A stretch of DNA of 64,000 nucleotides from Pseudogymnoascus destructans (Eukaryota; Ascomycota; Leotiomycetes; Thelebolales; Thelebolaceae), in contig NW_020167522.1 of NCBI RefSeq assembly GCF_001641265.1, positions 992,001 through 1,056,000 on the forward strand, written 5' to 3'. Position 1 is the first letter of the stretch, and the number at the start of each line of letters is the position of its first letter. The notes below the pieces were generated by a model. The model searched no databases. It worked only from the letters and a program-made list of their open reading frames with translations, and was not told where the DNA came from. Positions 10,605 to 22,419 of the stretch are shown here, piece by piece. The translations under genes and the position numbers were made by a program.

Positions 10605-11233
10605 CAGGAAAGGCCAGTAGCTCCGGCAGCACCCCCAAAAACTGGCCCTCTCACATCCCCTACCTCAAAACACCAGCCTATTCCCGCACCCTTAGCCCTA
10701 TCCAACTGAAAGCCCTCCGCACACGCACGTCAACAGCTCAAGACACACCTCAAACGGCTCCAGGGCCATGTCCCCTCGTGCGCATTACACCAATAGCCAA
10801 TCCGTCACATCCCGCAAATGGACAGAGCGGGTTGTTTGCTGCAAAAGATCTTCCCCCAGGCTCCTTCGTCCTGCCCTACGTTGGGGAAGTTCACGGCAAG
10901 GGAGCGGCGCACGAGGCGAGCGATTATGACCTGAGTCTTGATCGAGACACCGAACTGGCGGTAGATGCGGCACGATGTGGGAACGAAGCTAGGTTTGTGA
11001 ATGACTACCGCGGGGTGCCGGGTGTAGTAAAGCCAAATGCGGAGTTTCGAGAAGGGTGGGGTGGGAAAGAGCGAGCGATGGGGGTTTGGGTATTGCCAGC
11101 TGGGAAGGCGGGCAAAGGGAAGGGGATTAAGAAGGGGGAAGAAATTTTGGTGAGCTATGGGAGAGGATTTTGGGGGGCGAGGAAGGAGGTAGATGAAGGA
11201 GATGGTGGAGGCGAGCAGGTGGCTGGACATTGA
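10598..11233 (+). CDS. SET-domain protein, start codon abutting a hAT insertion
   Basis: 211 aa, single exon, starting MMPGKASSSGSTPKNW. The SET fold is recognisable: GLFAAKDLPPGSFVLPYVGEV (residues about 75-95), SDYDLSLDRDTELAVDA, GNEARFVNDYRG (the RFxNH-like cofactor motif, with Asp for His), and GEEILVSYGRGFW near the C-terminus. A lysine methyltransferase role is expected from the family; the substrate is unknown. The protein is short and lacks pre-SET or post-SET cysteines. Its leader and promoter are separated from the ATG by 5.3 kb of transposon, so expression may be lost or driven from the hAT arm. The reading frame itself is undamaged, suggesting a recent insertion or continued use. 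Confidence 0.82.
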   Translation: MMPGKASSSGSTPKNWPSHIPYLKTPAYSRTLSPIQLKALRTRTSTAQDTPQTAPGPCPLVRITPIANPSHPANGQSGLFAAKDLPPGSFVLPYVGEVHGKGAAHEASDYDLSLDRDTELAVDAARCGNEARFVNDYRGVPGVVKPNAEFREGWGGKERAMGVWVLPAGKAGKGKGIKKGEEILVSYGRGFWGARKEVDEGDGGGEQVAGH

Positions 11234-11646
11234 CGCTGAGGACTGCTCGTGACTGAGCTATAATCCACCCAAACGATCGTGTCGCTGCTTGGTTTGAGCA
11301 AAGTGGGCGTTCAAGGAGCTAACCCCCCCCAACAAAGCTTTGATATCGAGTATTGCTGGGCAGACCGACTGGATGTTGCTGTTCCTAGAAACCCCCGTCG
11401 ACGACGGTCTGCCATCACAATCAAGAAGTCCCACCAGATCGACTGATTCGGGGAAGAGTTGAGCAGGCTGCGCTAAGAAGCCGGGAGAACAGTTGCTCCA
11501 AAGCCAAAGGACTACGGTTATATGATGAGAATAGGGGAAGGCGAAAAGAACTGGGAGACTGGGGGATATTATTTGTCAACCGATACATGAAATTAATTCA
11601 ATGCTTCTTACAAATCTGATGGAATATCGTGTGCGGCCGTGCTAAT
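11234..11646. other. Convergent 3' intergenic region, SET gene / MAK5
   Basis: 413 bp between two convergent genes. It must hold both polyadenylation regions. No repeat, RNA gene or convincing open frame seen. Confidence 0.5.
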
Positions 11647-14003
11647 CTAATCCATGCCCTCCACGCTTCCTAGCCATTGCCCGCCACCCTTGAGTAATGC
11701 ATTTACATCCACACCCGTCAAATACCTCTCACTGACACCGACATTAACCCTCTGTGACAACAGCGACGACAGTTCTGCCTTCGCTCTCCCCATCTCATCT
11801 TTTGTCATTCCCCTCGCTTCCTTCTCTTTCCTTGCGCGCCCTCCAACCTTCCCCTTTCTCTCAAAATCTTCACTATCATAGTCCACACCTAGCTCCTCCG
11901 CCGCTTTGCGAGCCCACTCATCTCCTCTTTCCCCCTTAGACTTTGCAATTCCTGCGTCCGCAATCTTCTTTGCGAGCACGACACGTGGTCGTAACAGGGC
12001 CGCGACGCGCCTGTCAATATCAAGTGTGCGGATTACACCAACCTTACCTGCCAGGCGGCGTAACGACTGCGCCTCCTCGGGTGCGCAAAGCATAATGCTC
12101 GTTCCCTGTGCTCCAGCACGCGCTGTACGACCAGAACGATGGACGTACATGTCCGCGGCACGGGGGAGATGGTAGTGGATGACCAATTCGACGGCCGGAA
12201 GATCGAGTCCGCGTGCGGCGACATCGGTGGCGACAAGTAGAGAGGAAAACCGCTCGATAGATCGAAGACGAGCTTTCTGGGGCATGTTGGAGTGTAAGGT
12301 GACAGGGAAGTAGTTGAGGTTGGCTAGGAGCGGGGTGAGGCGCTGGGCGGTGTGGATGGAGTTTGTGAAAATGATCGTTTTGAGGTTGGGGTGGTGAAGG
12401 AGGAGAGTATAGAGATATAGGTCCTAAAATGAATAATCAGTACGGTAAGGCTTTGGGGTAGATGTTGCGAGGTGGTGATGAGGCTTGAGGATTGATACAT
12501 ACCTTTTCGGTGGCACCGCATTCAATAACGCCCTCCTTGAGTCCCTCTGCCATCGCCGACGTCGCCACGTCGATGAACTTCGGCTCCCCCTTGAATTTGA
12601 GCTTCTTCATCAAGTACTCCATCCCGTCATCCCCAAGCCTACCCTTTCCTGATAGCTTTTGTTGCAGCCCCTTCGCCAGTGTGGCGGAAAAGACGAGGGT
12701 TTGCCTCGTGACAACATGCTCCTCTTCGTCGTCCGCGTCGTGGCGGTCCAACTTTGAGATGATCTCTTCGGCCTCTTTGAAATGTCCCTCCGTTAACAAT
12801 CTATCCGCCTCATCGACAACGAGGAATTTCAACGTTTTAAGAGATTTTGAAAGCTCGATGCCTGAGCTCAAGACTTCCCACAACCGGCCGGGTGTGCCGA
12901 TGATGATGTCAGCCCTTGCCAGCTGCCTCTGCTGCTTCTGAATCGCCAATCCTCCAGTGACTGTGGCTATGAATGGCGCATCGGACAACCCTTTGCAAAG
13001 CTTCGTAAGATGATCGGTCAACTGATGTGCCAGTTCCCTTGTTGGCGAAAGAATCAAAGCCGTTGCGCTTTTCTGAGTTTTCTTTTCTGTTGCCGTTTCA
13101 TCCTCCCGGCCTTCATTATCCTGGAGCCATCTCTCGATAATTGGAATACCAAAGGCCAACGTCTTACCAGAACCCGTAGAGGCCTTCCCGATAACATCGT
13201 TCCCAGATAGTACCTCTGGAATAGCCTCCTGTTGGATCGGTGTTGGTGTCGTGAAACCAATCTTTGCTAGGGCCGAAAGCATCGCCGTAGAAAGGTTCAG
13301 CTCTGCCCATTCAGTCATATCTTCATCTTCGGCTTCGTCTTGAAGAGCTGCAAACACGTTGGGTGCTGATTGTTGTTTCTCTGGTAGCTTCTTGTCTTTC
13401 GATTTCGCCGCAGAATCCTTGGCTTTCGCTGCTAATTTTGCGGCCTTCTCTTTCTTGGTCTCCTTTTTGGATTTTGTAACATTGCTATCATCGGTTTTTG
13501 GGTTCTCCAGCTTGACTTGTTGTTTGCTGTCCGCCTTCGCTGATTTCGGCGTATTCGCATCGGCCTTTGCTCCCTTAGCTTTGGCCTTTGCATCCTTTGG
13601 CTTTGTCTTTACCGCATCATCCGCAGTCGCATTCGCTACATCATCACCAAACCCTTCGAACTCGTCGTCGTCAATTGGGGTTTTTGTAACCTAAAATGTT
13701 AGCTTAACTATATAACGGCTTGGGTAATCTTCAAAGGCTCACAAATTTGACTTGATTTCCGTCTCTGATAACCTCAACATTGTCCACCTCATCTAGCCCA
13801 AAGAAACCTTCGGCATCCTCGAACATATCGGGCATTTCGACTTCGTTCCATGGCAAAGCATCCAATGCGACAGGTACCTTCCTCACATCTGAACCAGCTC
13901 CTGCGGGCGCATAGGAGCTTGAAGTCTCAACCTTTTGCCGCTTCTTCGACCTCTGACTTATAGTCGGCACAGGCCTGTCTCTCTTTGGCTTTTGGGCAGC
14001 CAT
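11647..14003 (-). CDS. MAK5: ATP-dependent DEAD-box RNA helicase Mak5
   Basis: Nucleolar helicase for 60S ribosome assembly. Exons on the minus strand are 14003-13743, 13690-12503 and 12423-11647, giving 741 aa with both introns in phase 0 (GTGAGC/TTTTAG and GTATGT/TTTTAG). The N-terminus MAAQKPKRDRPVPTISQRSK and the following LPWNEVEMPDMFEDAEGFFG are typical of Mak5. A Lys/Ala-rich stretch follows. Helicase motifs in order: TPTPIQQEAIP (Q motif), ASTGSGKT (Walker A), PTRELA, TPGRL, VVDEADRLL (DEAD), FSATL (SAT), IIFTNS, ARGLDLP and HRSGRTARAG. The C-terminal region (RARKEKEARGMTKDEMGRAK) is basic. It diverges from TRM7 with 211 bp between the starts. Confidence 0.93.
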
Positions 14004-14214
14004 ATTTAGAGAGTTGTAGTACGATAATATCGCTGGCGGTCAATGTCCCTCAAGGTAAAGATAATTTTTGGCGGCGATAAGCATTTTCGGGAGGTTTTCA
14101 CAAATCGCGGGGATATAATTCGCCGAGTATCTCAGCCTCGCAAGATTCTGACAAGGCTCTCTCACCCCACGTACGAGGAGCCACCAACCACTCCAGACAC
14201 AATATTTCTCAACC
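14004..14214. promoter_or_regulatory. Bidirectional promoter, MAK5 / TRM7
   Basis: Only 211 bp separate the two divergent start codons, so both transcripts must start within it. Both products act in translation-machinery maturation, which makes co-regulation plausible, but no specific factor site is identified. Confidence 0.55.
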
Positions 14215-15383
14215 ATGGGAAAATCTTCTAAAGACAAACGCGACGCCTATTACCGGCTAGCGAAGGAGCAAGGCTGGAGAGCAAGGAGTGCATTTAAGCT
14301 CCTCCAACTGGACGAAGGTATACCATTCCGCACACACAAATTGAGCGTCATCTAACAAGGTATCTAGAATTCGACCTATTCCAAGATGTCACCCGAGTTG
14401 TCGACTTGTGCGCTGCTCCTGGAAGTTGGAGTCAAGTATTGTCTCGAGTGTTAATTAAAGGAGAGAAGTTTGGGCGGTCAGCATGGGAGGATAAACAAGA
14501 AACGGCTCGTCAGGCGTTCCTACAACAATCAAAATCCGAGTCGATTCCGCTCGATTCAAGTACGGACTCAGCGAAGGCAGCGGTGCAGGAGCCAACAGAG
14601 CCAACGAAAGAAGATTCGGCCCCGCAGCCGCCTAAAGATATCAAAATTGTCGCAATCGACCTCCAACCCATGGCCGCCCTCCAAGGCATTATTACCCTAC
14701 GTGCTGACATCACTCACCCGGCCACGGTCCCGCTCCTACTCGAAAATCTTGGATCTGCTAAGGCCGACCTTGTACTGAGCGATGGAGCGCCGGATGTTAC
14801 AGGTCTCCACGATCTTGACATATACGTCCAATCGCAACTCCTTTTTGCAGCATTGAATCTTGCTCTTTGCGTTCTTCGCCCGGGAGGTAAATTCGTGGCC
14901 AAGATCTTTAGAGGAAGGGATGTGGATTTGCTGTACGCACAACTAAAACTCTTCTTTGAGACAGTCGTTGTTGCAAAGCCAAGGTCAAGCAGAGCAAGCA
15001 GTGTTGAGGCCTTTGTTGTGTGTTTAAACTTTCAACCCCCGGAAGGATATCATGCGAGCTTATCGGAACCGCTGAATGTTGAACAACTTGAAACAATGGT
15101 TAATGCGAAGAGTGGAACAAAGGAAACTCTTATAAACTCTAAAAGTTCCACTGAAACACGGGCTGATGGTGTCGTCGAAGTTGAGACCAACAGCGACCCT
15201 GATAGATGGATAGCACCCTTCCTGGCATGTGGGGATCTATCGTCCTTCGACGCCGATGCAACATACCATCTACCAAAAGATCGAGTAACGCTCGACCCAG
15301 TTCAGCCACCGACAGCACCACCTTATAAACGAGCGTTAGAGATGAGAAAGGAAGCTGGTGGAGCATATGGGAAAACTACTTGA
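14215..15383 (+). CDS. TRM7: tRNA 2'-O-ribose methyltransferase Trm7 (FtsJ family)
   Basis: Methylates the 2'-OH at positions 32 and 34 of certain tRNA anticodon loops. Exons 14215-14317 and 14368-15383 give 372 aa; the 50-bp intron has GTATAC and TCTAG borders. The start MGKSSKDKRDAYYRLAKEQG and then WRARSAFKLLQLDE is the Trm7/FtsJ signature. The SAM motif is VVDLCAAPGSWSQVL. The catalytic Lys-Asp-Lys set can be seen in RSAFKLL, LSDGAPDVTG and GGKFVAKIF. An insert of about 60 residues rich in Ser/Pro/Glu separates the first strands, longer than in yeast Trm7. The N-terminal exon is short, so the ATG at 14215 is the only good start. Confidence 0.92.
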
Positions 15384-15406
15384 AAGATATAATACAAAAA
15401 CAACAT

Positions 15407-15939
15407 TCAAACCGGCATCGCAGAGCCCCTTCCCTGCTTGTTTAAGATTGCAAAACCATTCTCGCCCTGCTTGAATTGAGAGCGTAAAACGCCTCTCCCT
15501 CTTTCAGGTTTGCCATCAGCATCACTCGTCTCAGATGTGGCCAAGATGCAAACTCCTCGTTAACATATTCCACCAGCCATGATCCTAGGCCCTTCCCCTG
15601 ATGTTCTTCAAGAACATATACGTCTATCAGGTATGCAAATGTGACCTCGTCTGTAAACGAGCAAAACCAATCTGAGGAGGATTGCTGCGACCTGACGATC
15701 AGCCCGTGTTATATTACTACAGTTTAAAGAACTTACCAGCCAGTTCGAGATGATTCCGGTAGCGCATAAACCCCGAAACAAAGAGACTTGCTTAACATCT
15801 TCTTCAAATATTCAGGCTCCATGCCCCTGGCCCAATATATAGCATCAGATTCGAACGCTGCATTGACAGCCTCAGGTTGGATAAGCTCCGGCGAGGTGGA
15901 AATCATATAGTTCTCATGGTACCAGGTTCCTTTCGCCAT
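15407..15939 (-). pseudogene. GNAT-family N-acetyltransferase, probably frameshifted
   Basis: Exon 1 (15939-15737) reads MAKGTWYHENYMISTSPELI to ALPESSRTGW and ends at a GTAAGT donor. An acceptor at 15692 gives an open second exon 15691-15442 containing the acetyl-CoA loop HQGKGLGSWLVE. However, two family-like segments fall in other frames: IGFARL just before DEVTFAYLIDVYV (a 1-nt shift near 15660), and ENGFAILNKQGRGSAMPV after LKEGEAF (another shift near 15490). The family-like end is at 15407. Two indels, or unusual splicing or sequencing errors, would explain this. If translated as the open frame, the product is 150 aa and lacks the usual beta-4 strand. Confidence 0.6.
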
Positions 15940-16259
15940 GGTTCTTTTCTTTGTAATATATTGATATTCTGCAAACTTTGCTTATTTTATTCTTTCTTTA
16001 GAAATTAATGATTTACTTTCTGCCACTTCCCGTCGAACCGTCGCACCACGTTTAAGTCGGAGTCATTCTCACCGCCAGGCTCTACCCCACCAACCCCTCT
16101 GTATTCTGCCACACTTCACCGCTCGACCCGCGCTATATTATCCACCACCACAATTTTTTTTCTACTGAAATAAACAATCCCCCCCACCTTCGACTTTATT
16201 TCTTGTTCTCAGTTTGGTCTGATCTATTTTGGAGGGTTTTAGACCAAAGAAAGATCAAG
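15940..16259. promoter_or_regulatory. Divergent upstream region, GNAT / KAP123
   Basis: 320 bp. The KAP123-proximal part is C/T-rich (cccccccacc, tttttttctac runs), typical of a strong fungal leader. No other feature seen. Confidence 0.45.
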
Positions 16260-19200
16260 ATGGATCAAGGACGATTTGTTGAGTTGCTGCAAAGCATTCA
16301 GATTCGTAAGTTTCCGTCTTTCTGCAATTACCCCTCTATCGCGATGAGTTGTCGATGTGGCAGGCGTTGTTTATACACGTTGTCGTCGCCCCGTCCACTC
16401 CCGTCCACACCCGTTAACTTTTTCATCCTGTTAACTTTTTCATCCTGTTAACTTTTTCACCCCTCTCTTCAACGACCTTTTTATATTTGTTCCTCACTAA
16501 CACATTCAGCCGATACCGAGAAGGTTAAGGCAGCTACCACCGAACTGCGCCAAACCTACTACCCCCACTCTGAGTCTCTACTATGGCTCTTACAAATTCT
16601 CGCTTCTCACGACGTCCAAGCGATCCGCCAACAAGCAGCTGTTGAAGCCATACGCCTTGTCCCCAAGCACTGGGCCTCGCTTGACGGCCCCAAGCCAGCG
16701 ATCCGCGAGTCACTGCTCAAGGCCGCCCTGAACGAGCAATCATCTCTCGTGCGCCATTCCACCGCTCGAGTAATCTCCGCTATTGCTGGGATCGACCTCG
16801 AAGATGGCGAATGGGCGGACCTCCCGGGCTTCCTCATGGAGGCCGCCAAGCAGCCACAAGTAGGACACCGTGAGGTTGGAGTGTACATTCTCTTCACCCT
16901 TCTTGAGGTTGTTGGCGATGGATTCATCGACAAGCTACCTATCCTCTTCCAACTCTTTTCCACAACCATCCGCGACCCAGAATCCCCCGAGGTCCGCATC
17001 AACACCATGCTTGCCCTCAGCCGCATTGCGATGCTCATCGATCCTGAGGAAGACCGCAAATCTCTAAAGTCTTTCCAGGATACTGTCCCATCAATGGTTG
17101 CTGTTCTCAGGTCAACCATTGACGACAACGACGAGGATCGCGCCATGCAAGCCTTTGAGGTGTTCCAGACTCTCCTAGGTTGCGAGTCGGCCCTCTTGGC
17201 CAACCACTTCAAGGACCTTGTCCAATTTATGATTGAACTCTCCGTCGAGAAGAGCATCACCGACGAGACTCGCTCGCAAGCCCTCTCGTACCTCATGCAG
17301 TGTGTCAAGTACCGCCGCATGAAGATTCAGGGCATCCAAGGGATGGGAGAACAATTGACCCTCAAGGCTATGCAAATTGCAGCTGAGATGGAAGATGATG
17401 ACGATGACGAGGATGAGATCACCCCTGCTCGCTCGGCACTGTCCCTCCTCGATATCCTTGCAAGCAGTCTCCCACCCCGCCAGGTGATCGTCCCATTGCT
17501 CACTTCCCTCCCGCAATACGCCTCGAGCGAAGACCCAGCCCTCCGCAAGGCTGGTATCCTCTCCCTCGGTATGGTTGTGGAGGGCGCACCCGACTTCGTT
17601 GCCACCCAGCTTGAGCAAATCATGCCACTCGTCCTCCAGCTGCTCAATGACTCGGATATTAACGTCCGCCAAGCTGCCCTTCACGGTGTCTCCCGCCTTG
17701 CGGAAGACCTTGCGCATGACATGAGCCAGTCGCACGCGACTCTCGTCCCCGCCCTCCTCAAGAACCTCGATGCCGCTGCCAGCCAGACTGATAAGATCAG
17801 CACCGGAATAATCATCGGATCCTGCCTTGCCCTCGACTCGCTCATAGACGGCATGGAGGCTGAGGTATCTTCTCTGTACATTTCGGAGCTTGTCCCACGT
17901 ATTGGCCGCCTGTTCGAGCACCCAGATTTCAAGGTCAAGGGTGCATCCGCAGGTGCCATGGGATCCATTGCCTCATCTGCAGAGGAGGCATTCCAGCCTT
18001 TCTTTGAGCAAACCATGAAGGCTCTGTCCCAGTACGTTACCATGAAGGACAGCGAGGAGGAGCTCGATCTTCGCGGTACCGTCTGCGATGCTATGGGTAG
18101 CATGGCAACTGCTGTTGGTAGTGTGGCTTTCCAGCCATACGTCCAGCCATTGATGGCTGCCTCGGAGGAGGCTCTCCACCTTGGACACCCACGCCTTCGT
18201 GAGACCTCCTACATTCTCTGGAGCACTATGTCGAAGCTTTACGAGAAGGAGTTTGCTCCGTTCTTGGACGGTGTTGTCAAGGGCCTTCTGGAGTGCCTTG
18301 GGCAAGAGGAGTCTGACCTCGATGTTGAGCTTGGCGAAGAAGCCTCTGACCTCCTCGGTACCGAGGTTGTCGTTGCGGGTAAGAAGATCAAGGTCGTTCA
18401 ACCCTCAACTGATGAGGATTCAATGGATGATGATGAGGACGATGATGATGACTGGGATGATCTCACCGCGGTGACTGCCGTTGCCCTTGAGAAGGAAATC
18501 GCCGTCGAAGTCATTGGCGATATCCTTTCCCACACCAAGGATCTATACATTCCTCACTTGGAGAAGACTGTCGAGGCCGTCATGACCTTGGTTGACCACT
18601 CTTATGAGGGCTGCCGTAAGGCCGCCATCGGCACCTTGTGGCGCGCATATGCCTGCCTCTGGGCTTTGATGGAGGACCACACTGGCAAGAAATGGACTCC
18701 TGGTATTCCATTGAAGGAGCACCCAAGCCAAGAGCTTATCAAGCTTGGTGAGGTTGTTTCTACTGCCACAATGACTGTTTGGGGCGATGAAGTTGACCGG
18801 TACGTTCTTTCCTTTTATGATTTTGACTCCTACATGGATATGACGAACCACCATTACGTTAACCCAGCTCACTCAGATGCACAAGTTGCACTTGCTGAGA
18901 ACACGTATCAACATTCCGATCCATTTCTATTCATTCAATTTGTTATAAATAATTTTGAAAGAATCATGCTGACAAGCACAGTGCCGTTGTCACCGACATC
19001 AACCGCAACGTTGCCGCCACCCTCAAGCTTTGCGGCCCAGCTATCCTCACCCAGGGTAACATGCTCGAGCAAGTGACCACCATCCTTGCCGCGCTTGTCA
19101 CTCGCCAGCACCCTTGCCAGATGGACATGGGCGATGACGAGGACCAAGAAGACGTCGGCGAGACCTCCGAGTACGACTGGCTCGCGGTTGACACCGCGCT

Positions 19201-19903
19201 AGACGTCGTGATCGGCCTCTCCGCCGCCCTCGGCAGCCAATTCGGCGAGCTCTGGAAGGTGTTCGAGAAGCCCGTCATGAAGCTCGCTTCCTCCCAAGAG
19301 GCCTTCGAGCGCTCCACCTCCATTGGCGTCGTTGCCGAGTGCACCGCCCACATGGGTGCCGCCGTCACCCCCTCCACCGCCACTCTCCTCAAGCTCCTCC
19401 TCCACCGCCTCACAGATGAGGACCCTGAGTCGCGCTCCAATGCCGCCTACGCCACCGGTCTGCTCATCCAGCACTCCGAGGACGTCAACACCTACGGCCC
19501 CGCCTACCCGGAGATCCTGCACAAGCTCGAGCCCCTCCTGCAGACTGAGCGTGCCCGCACCCTTGACAACGCCGCTGGCTGCGTCTGCCGCATGATCACT
19601 GCTCACCCGGATAAGGTGCCCATCGGTGATGTGCTGCCCGTTCTTGTGGGTCTTCTACCACTAAAGGAGGACTACGAGGAGAACGTGCCTATCTACCAGT
19701 GTATCGTTGGCCTGTACCAGGCTGGCAACTCGACCGTGCAGGAGCTGACCCCACAATTCGTGCCAGTGTTCGCGGCGGTGTTGGGAGAGCCAAAGGAGCA
19801 GCTCGAGGAGGAGACGAGGGCGAAGCTTGTTGAGACTGTGAAGTATATCGCGAAGCAGCAGCCGGCGCTGATCCAGGGACACGCGGTGTTGGCGGCCCTG
19901 TGA
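16260..19903 (+). CDS. KAP123: Importin beta family karyopherin Kap123 (importin-4)
   Basis: Nuclear import receptor for ribosomal proteins and histones. Exons 16260-16305, 16510-18799 and 18982-19903 give 1085 aa. The first intron (204 bp) lies after only 15 codons (MDQGRFVELLQSIQI); the second is 182 bp, long for this window. The protein is all HEAT repeats, for example SSLVRHSTARVISAIAG, DPALRKAGILSLGMVVEG, DINVRQAALHGVSRLAEDL and DPESRSNAAYATGLLIQHS. Acidic loops occur near residue 310 (MEDDDDDEDE) and near 650 (DDDEDDDDDWDD), the latter at the position of the cargo/Ran-regulating acidic loop. The start is set by the conserved N-terminal frame. An open frame reading through intron 2 is intronic. 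Confidence 0.92.
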
Positions 19904-22419
19904 GTTATGATACCATGATGTGATGAGAGACTGTCCCCCGAGTTAGGTAGTGGATGTGAAAGTAGATAGATGAAAATGTGGGAGTTAGCCCGTAATCGAC
20001 GAGAAATTTGATCATGTTATTGATTTCATGACTACTATATTCTCCTAGTGTAATTACAAGTGGACGGCTATATGATTGAAGTAAAGTGCAACTATTCGAA
20101 GATGAGACTGTGCCAAATGCTTACAGACTAGCTATATCACAGGTATATCAGTCACATATTAGGGATACCATTATCTATGGATCACGTCCAGGTTCCATTC
20201 CAGGAAGTGCCAAATGCATGTGGTATACAAGAGCTATACAATTTAATATGGGTAAATGGCCAGAGGGATCGCTACTTAAGGTCAAACTCGTCCGTTGAGG
20301 TGCATCCCCACTGTCGCGCCCTGCCGCCGCCGAGCGTTTACTGTCACCGCGCTACTCTTGTAACCGCCATGTTACCGTCGCGTTATGCTTTGCTTGACAG
20401 GAGTAGGTGCATTACTACACCGTTAAGCCGCGCTTAGCTTGCCCAGGTCAAGTCTATGGAGAGAGTGCCTTGGTATATCATACGCCTCTACCCATGGCCA
20501 TACGAGCAGTCCTCCTTTGCCCCCAATCGCATTCATCAAACGACTGTAGGAAAGCCGATGACAGATGTTGTAGATTTCAACTGGTACTGTTTCGTCTCGG
20601 CCTTCCATATGCGTTTGGCCCAAATTATTTGGGTCGGGGTGTGGGCGGAGTAGCTCAGTTGCTACACGGAGGACACAAGCCTCATCGAGGGGCTGTAACA
20701 TAAGTCTCCCCCATATAAAAAACTGCTGCAGATTGGTGTCATTTAGAGAGGTTTCACTTGCAATAGCTGCATTGATGAGTATCTCCTGTAGTTGTGCCGT
20801 GCTGTATCCAGCTGTTACATGGCTTGGAGACAACTCTTGTATATCCCCTCGATAGAACCCTGCTTTCGCATTTCAGCGCGCTGATGACCCCAGACCTCAT
20901 CATGGGGGAGCAAAGATGCGATAACCAGCGCGATGTTCACTCATATCCCAAACCTGGGGCCGATGGATATATAAACTGTTCAAACCGGCCATCTAGTACA
21001 GATCCGCACCAACAGCAAGCGATACTAATTGATACCTATGTGGGATCGTTCGTACCGAGGCCAAAGCTAAAAGCCAGATGGAGTTATGTCTTTGAGCTGG
21101 AGGTAGGTTGTGATTAAATTTCTCGCTGCCATCTGCATTCTCACCGCCGCGCTTCTGCTGCTGGCTCTTGTCTTACCGCTGTTGATTCTTCTTGTTGCCG
21201 TTGGCTCTGTCACTACTACGCAAAATTAGTTGGAACCTGGTGGCACCCGCCAATATTTGCATGGCTATTACATACGCCCACGATGATGATAGTCTTGCTC
21301 GTCTGATGTTCCTTTCGAGCTGAGGTCGCAAGACGAACACCAATAAGTAGACTACTCGAGCTGTCATCGTTCACAAGCTGTCCACAAGCTGTCGTCGTCA
21401 ACACGCTTCGCTGCTCTACTGCTCACGAGTGCGTGCTTGAACACTATATCCCCAACAAGCATACATAGCACGAGCTCCCCACTCGAGTCGTAGGCCAGTA
21501 TTTTCGCATTCTCACACCGTGGCCAGCGATTCTCGTTCTCGTAGCATATTGCTTTCTTATATTTCCCGTCTCGACCTCAACGTCCCAGGGTGGCACGGAC
21601 GAGAAGATGACAAGCGGGCAGCAATAGATGGACAATGTGGGTCCGCCGCCGCCTTATCCTTATCGCAGCTATCGCGCTTACGTTATTACCCCGGCTACCC
21701 CACTATCCATGCATGACGGTACTGGGGTGGTACTGGCGTCTACTGGTGTCAATATGCCGCTTGGGATGTAGCATGGAAGTCTACGGTGATGATGATGTTT
21801 GGTGAGTCATCACGTGCTCCCCTCTTCCGGGCTTTAAACACGGCTTCTAGCACCCGCATCATCCAATAAACATCCACCCATCATGGATGATACACACTTT
21901 CCATGAACCGACCACACCTCACCATAGCCTGAGCCATTTATCGGAGAAACAAAGGAATAGCTTTGTTACGATTTAAACTGCGCCTGAGATCTTTTATCAA
22001 GCTACTCTTACGACAATAGAGCCAGTCTGGAACCGCAAATCGGGTCGCTAGGCATCGTAATCAGTCCACGTTCGACAAGAGACGGCTGGAGCAGCGAAGT
22101 TGCCGTGGAGCAGTGCCGATTGTTGCTGAGCACAGAAGGGTTGCACGTTGCCGGTTAGAACGGGAGCCTCCGGTATGTCTCGGATACTGAGTGGGAGGTT
22201 GGGGACATGGTAAACATCTACGGGCTTCTGGCAGCGAGGTGCTTACATATCCCACAAGCTCTTACTTCCCCAATCCTCAGTCGCTCAATGCCCTCACTGA
22301 CTCATCACACCACATCCCATACCATCCCCTCTCCCACATCCCAAGGCTGACGCCTCCAACCTCCCAGCTACCACCGCCAGCACCACCACCAAACTCCACT
22401 CCTCCCCACCCCCCCAACA
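19904..22419. other. 2.5-kb intergenic region with degraded, possibly mobile-element DNA
   Basis: No intact gene recognised. Between 20086 and 20298 a frame reads VPNAYRLAISQVYQSHIRDT and at 20423-20833 (minus) LQEILINAAIASETSLND; neither belongs to a family I know, and both look like decayed coding DNA. A gene-like strip at 20649 (gagtagctcagttgc) resembles a tRNA A box, but no B box follows. The last 500 bp lead into the oxoglutarate carrier, with C/A-rich leader sequence from about 22290. Confidence 0.4.

Noticed and set aside
20640..20700. tRNA-like start (gcggagtagctcagttgc)
   Set aside because: It resembles an A box, but no B box and no cloverleaf pairing follow within 90 bp.
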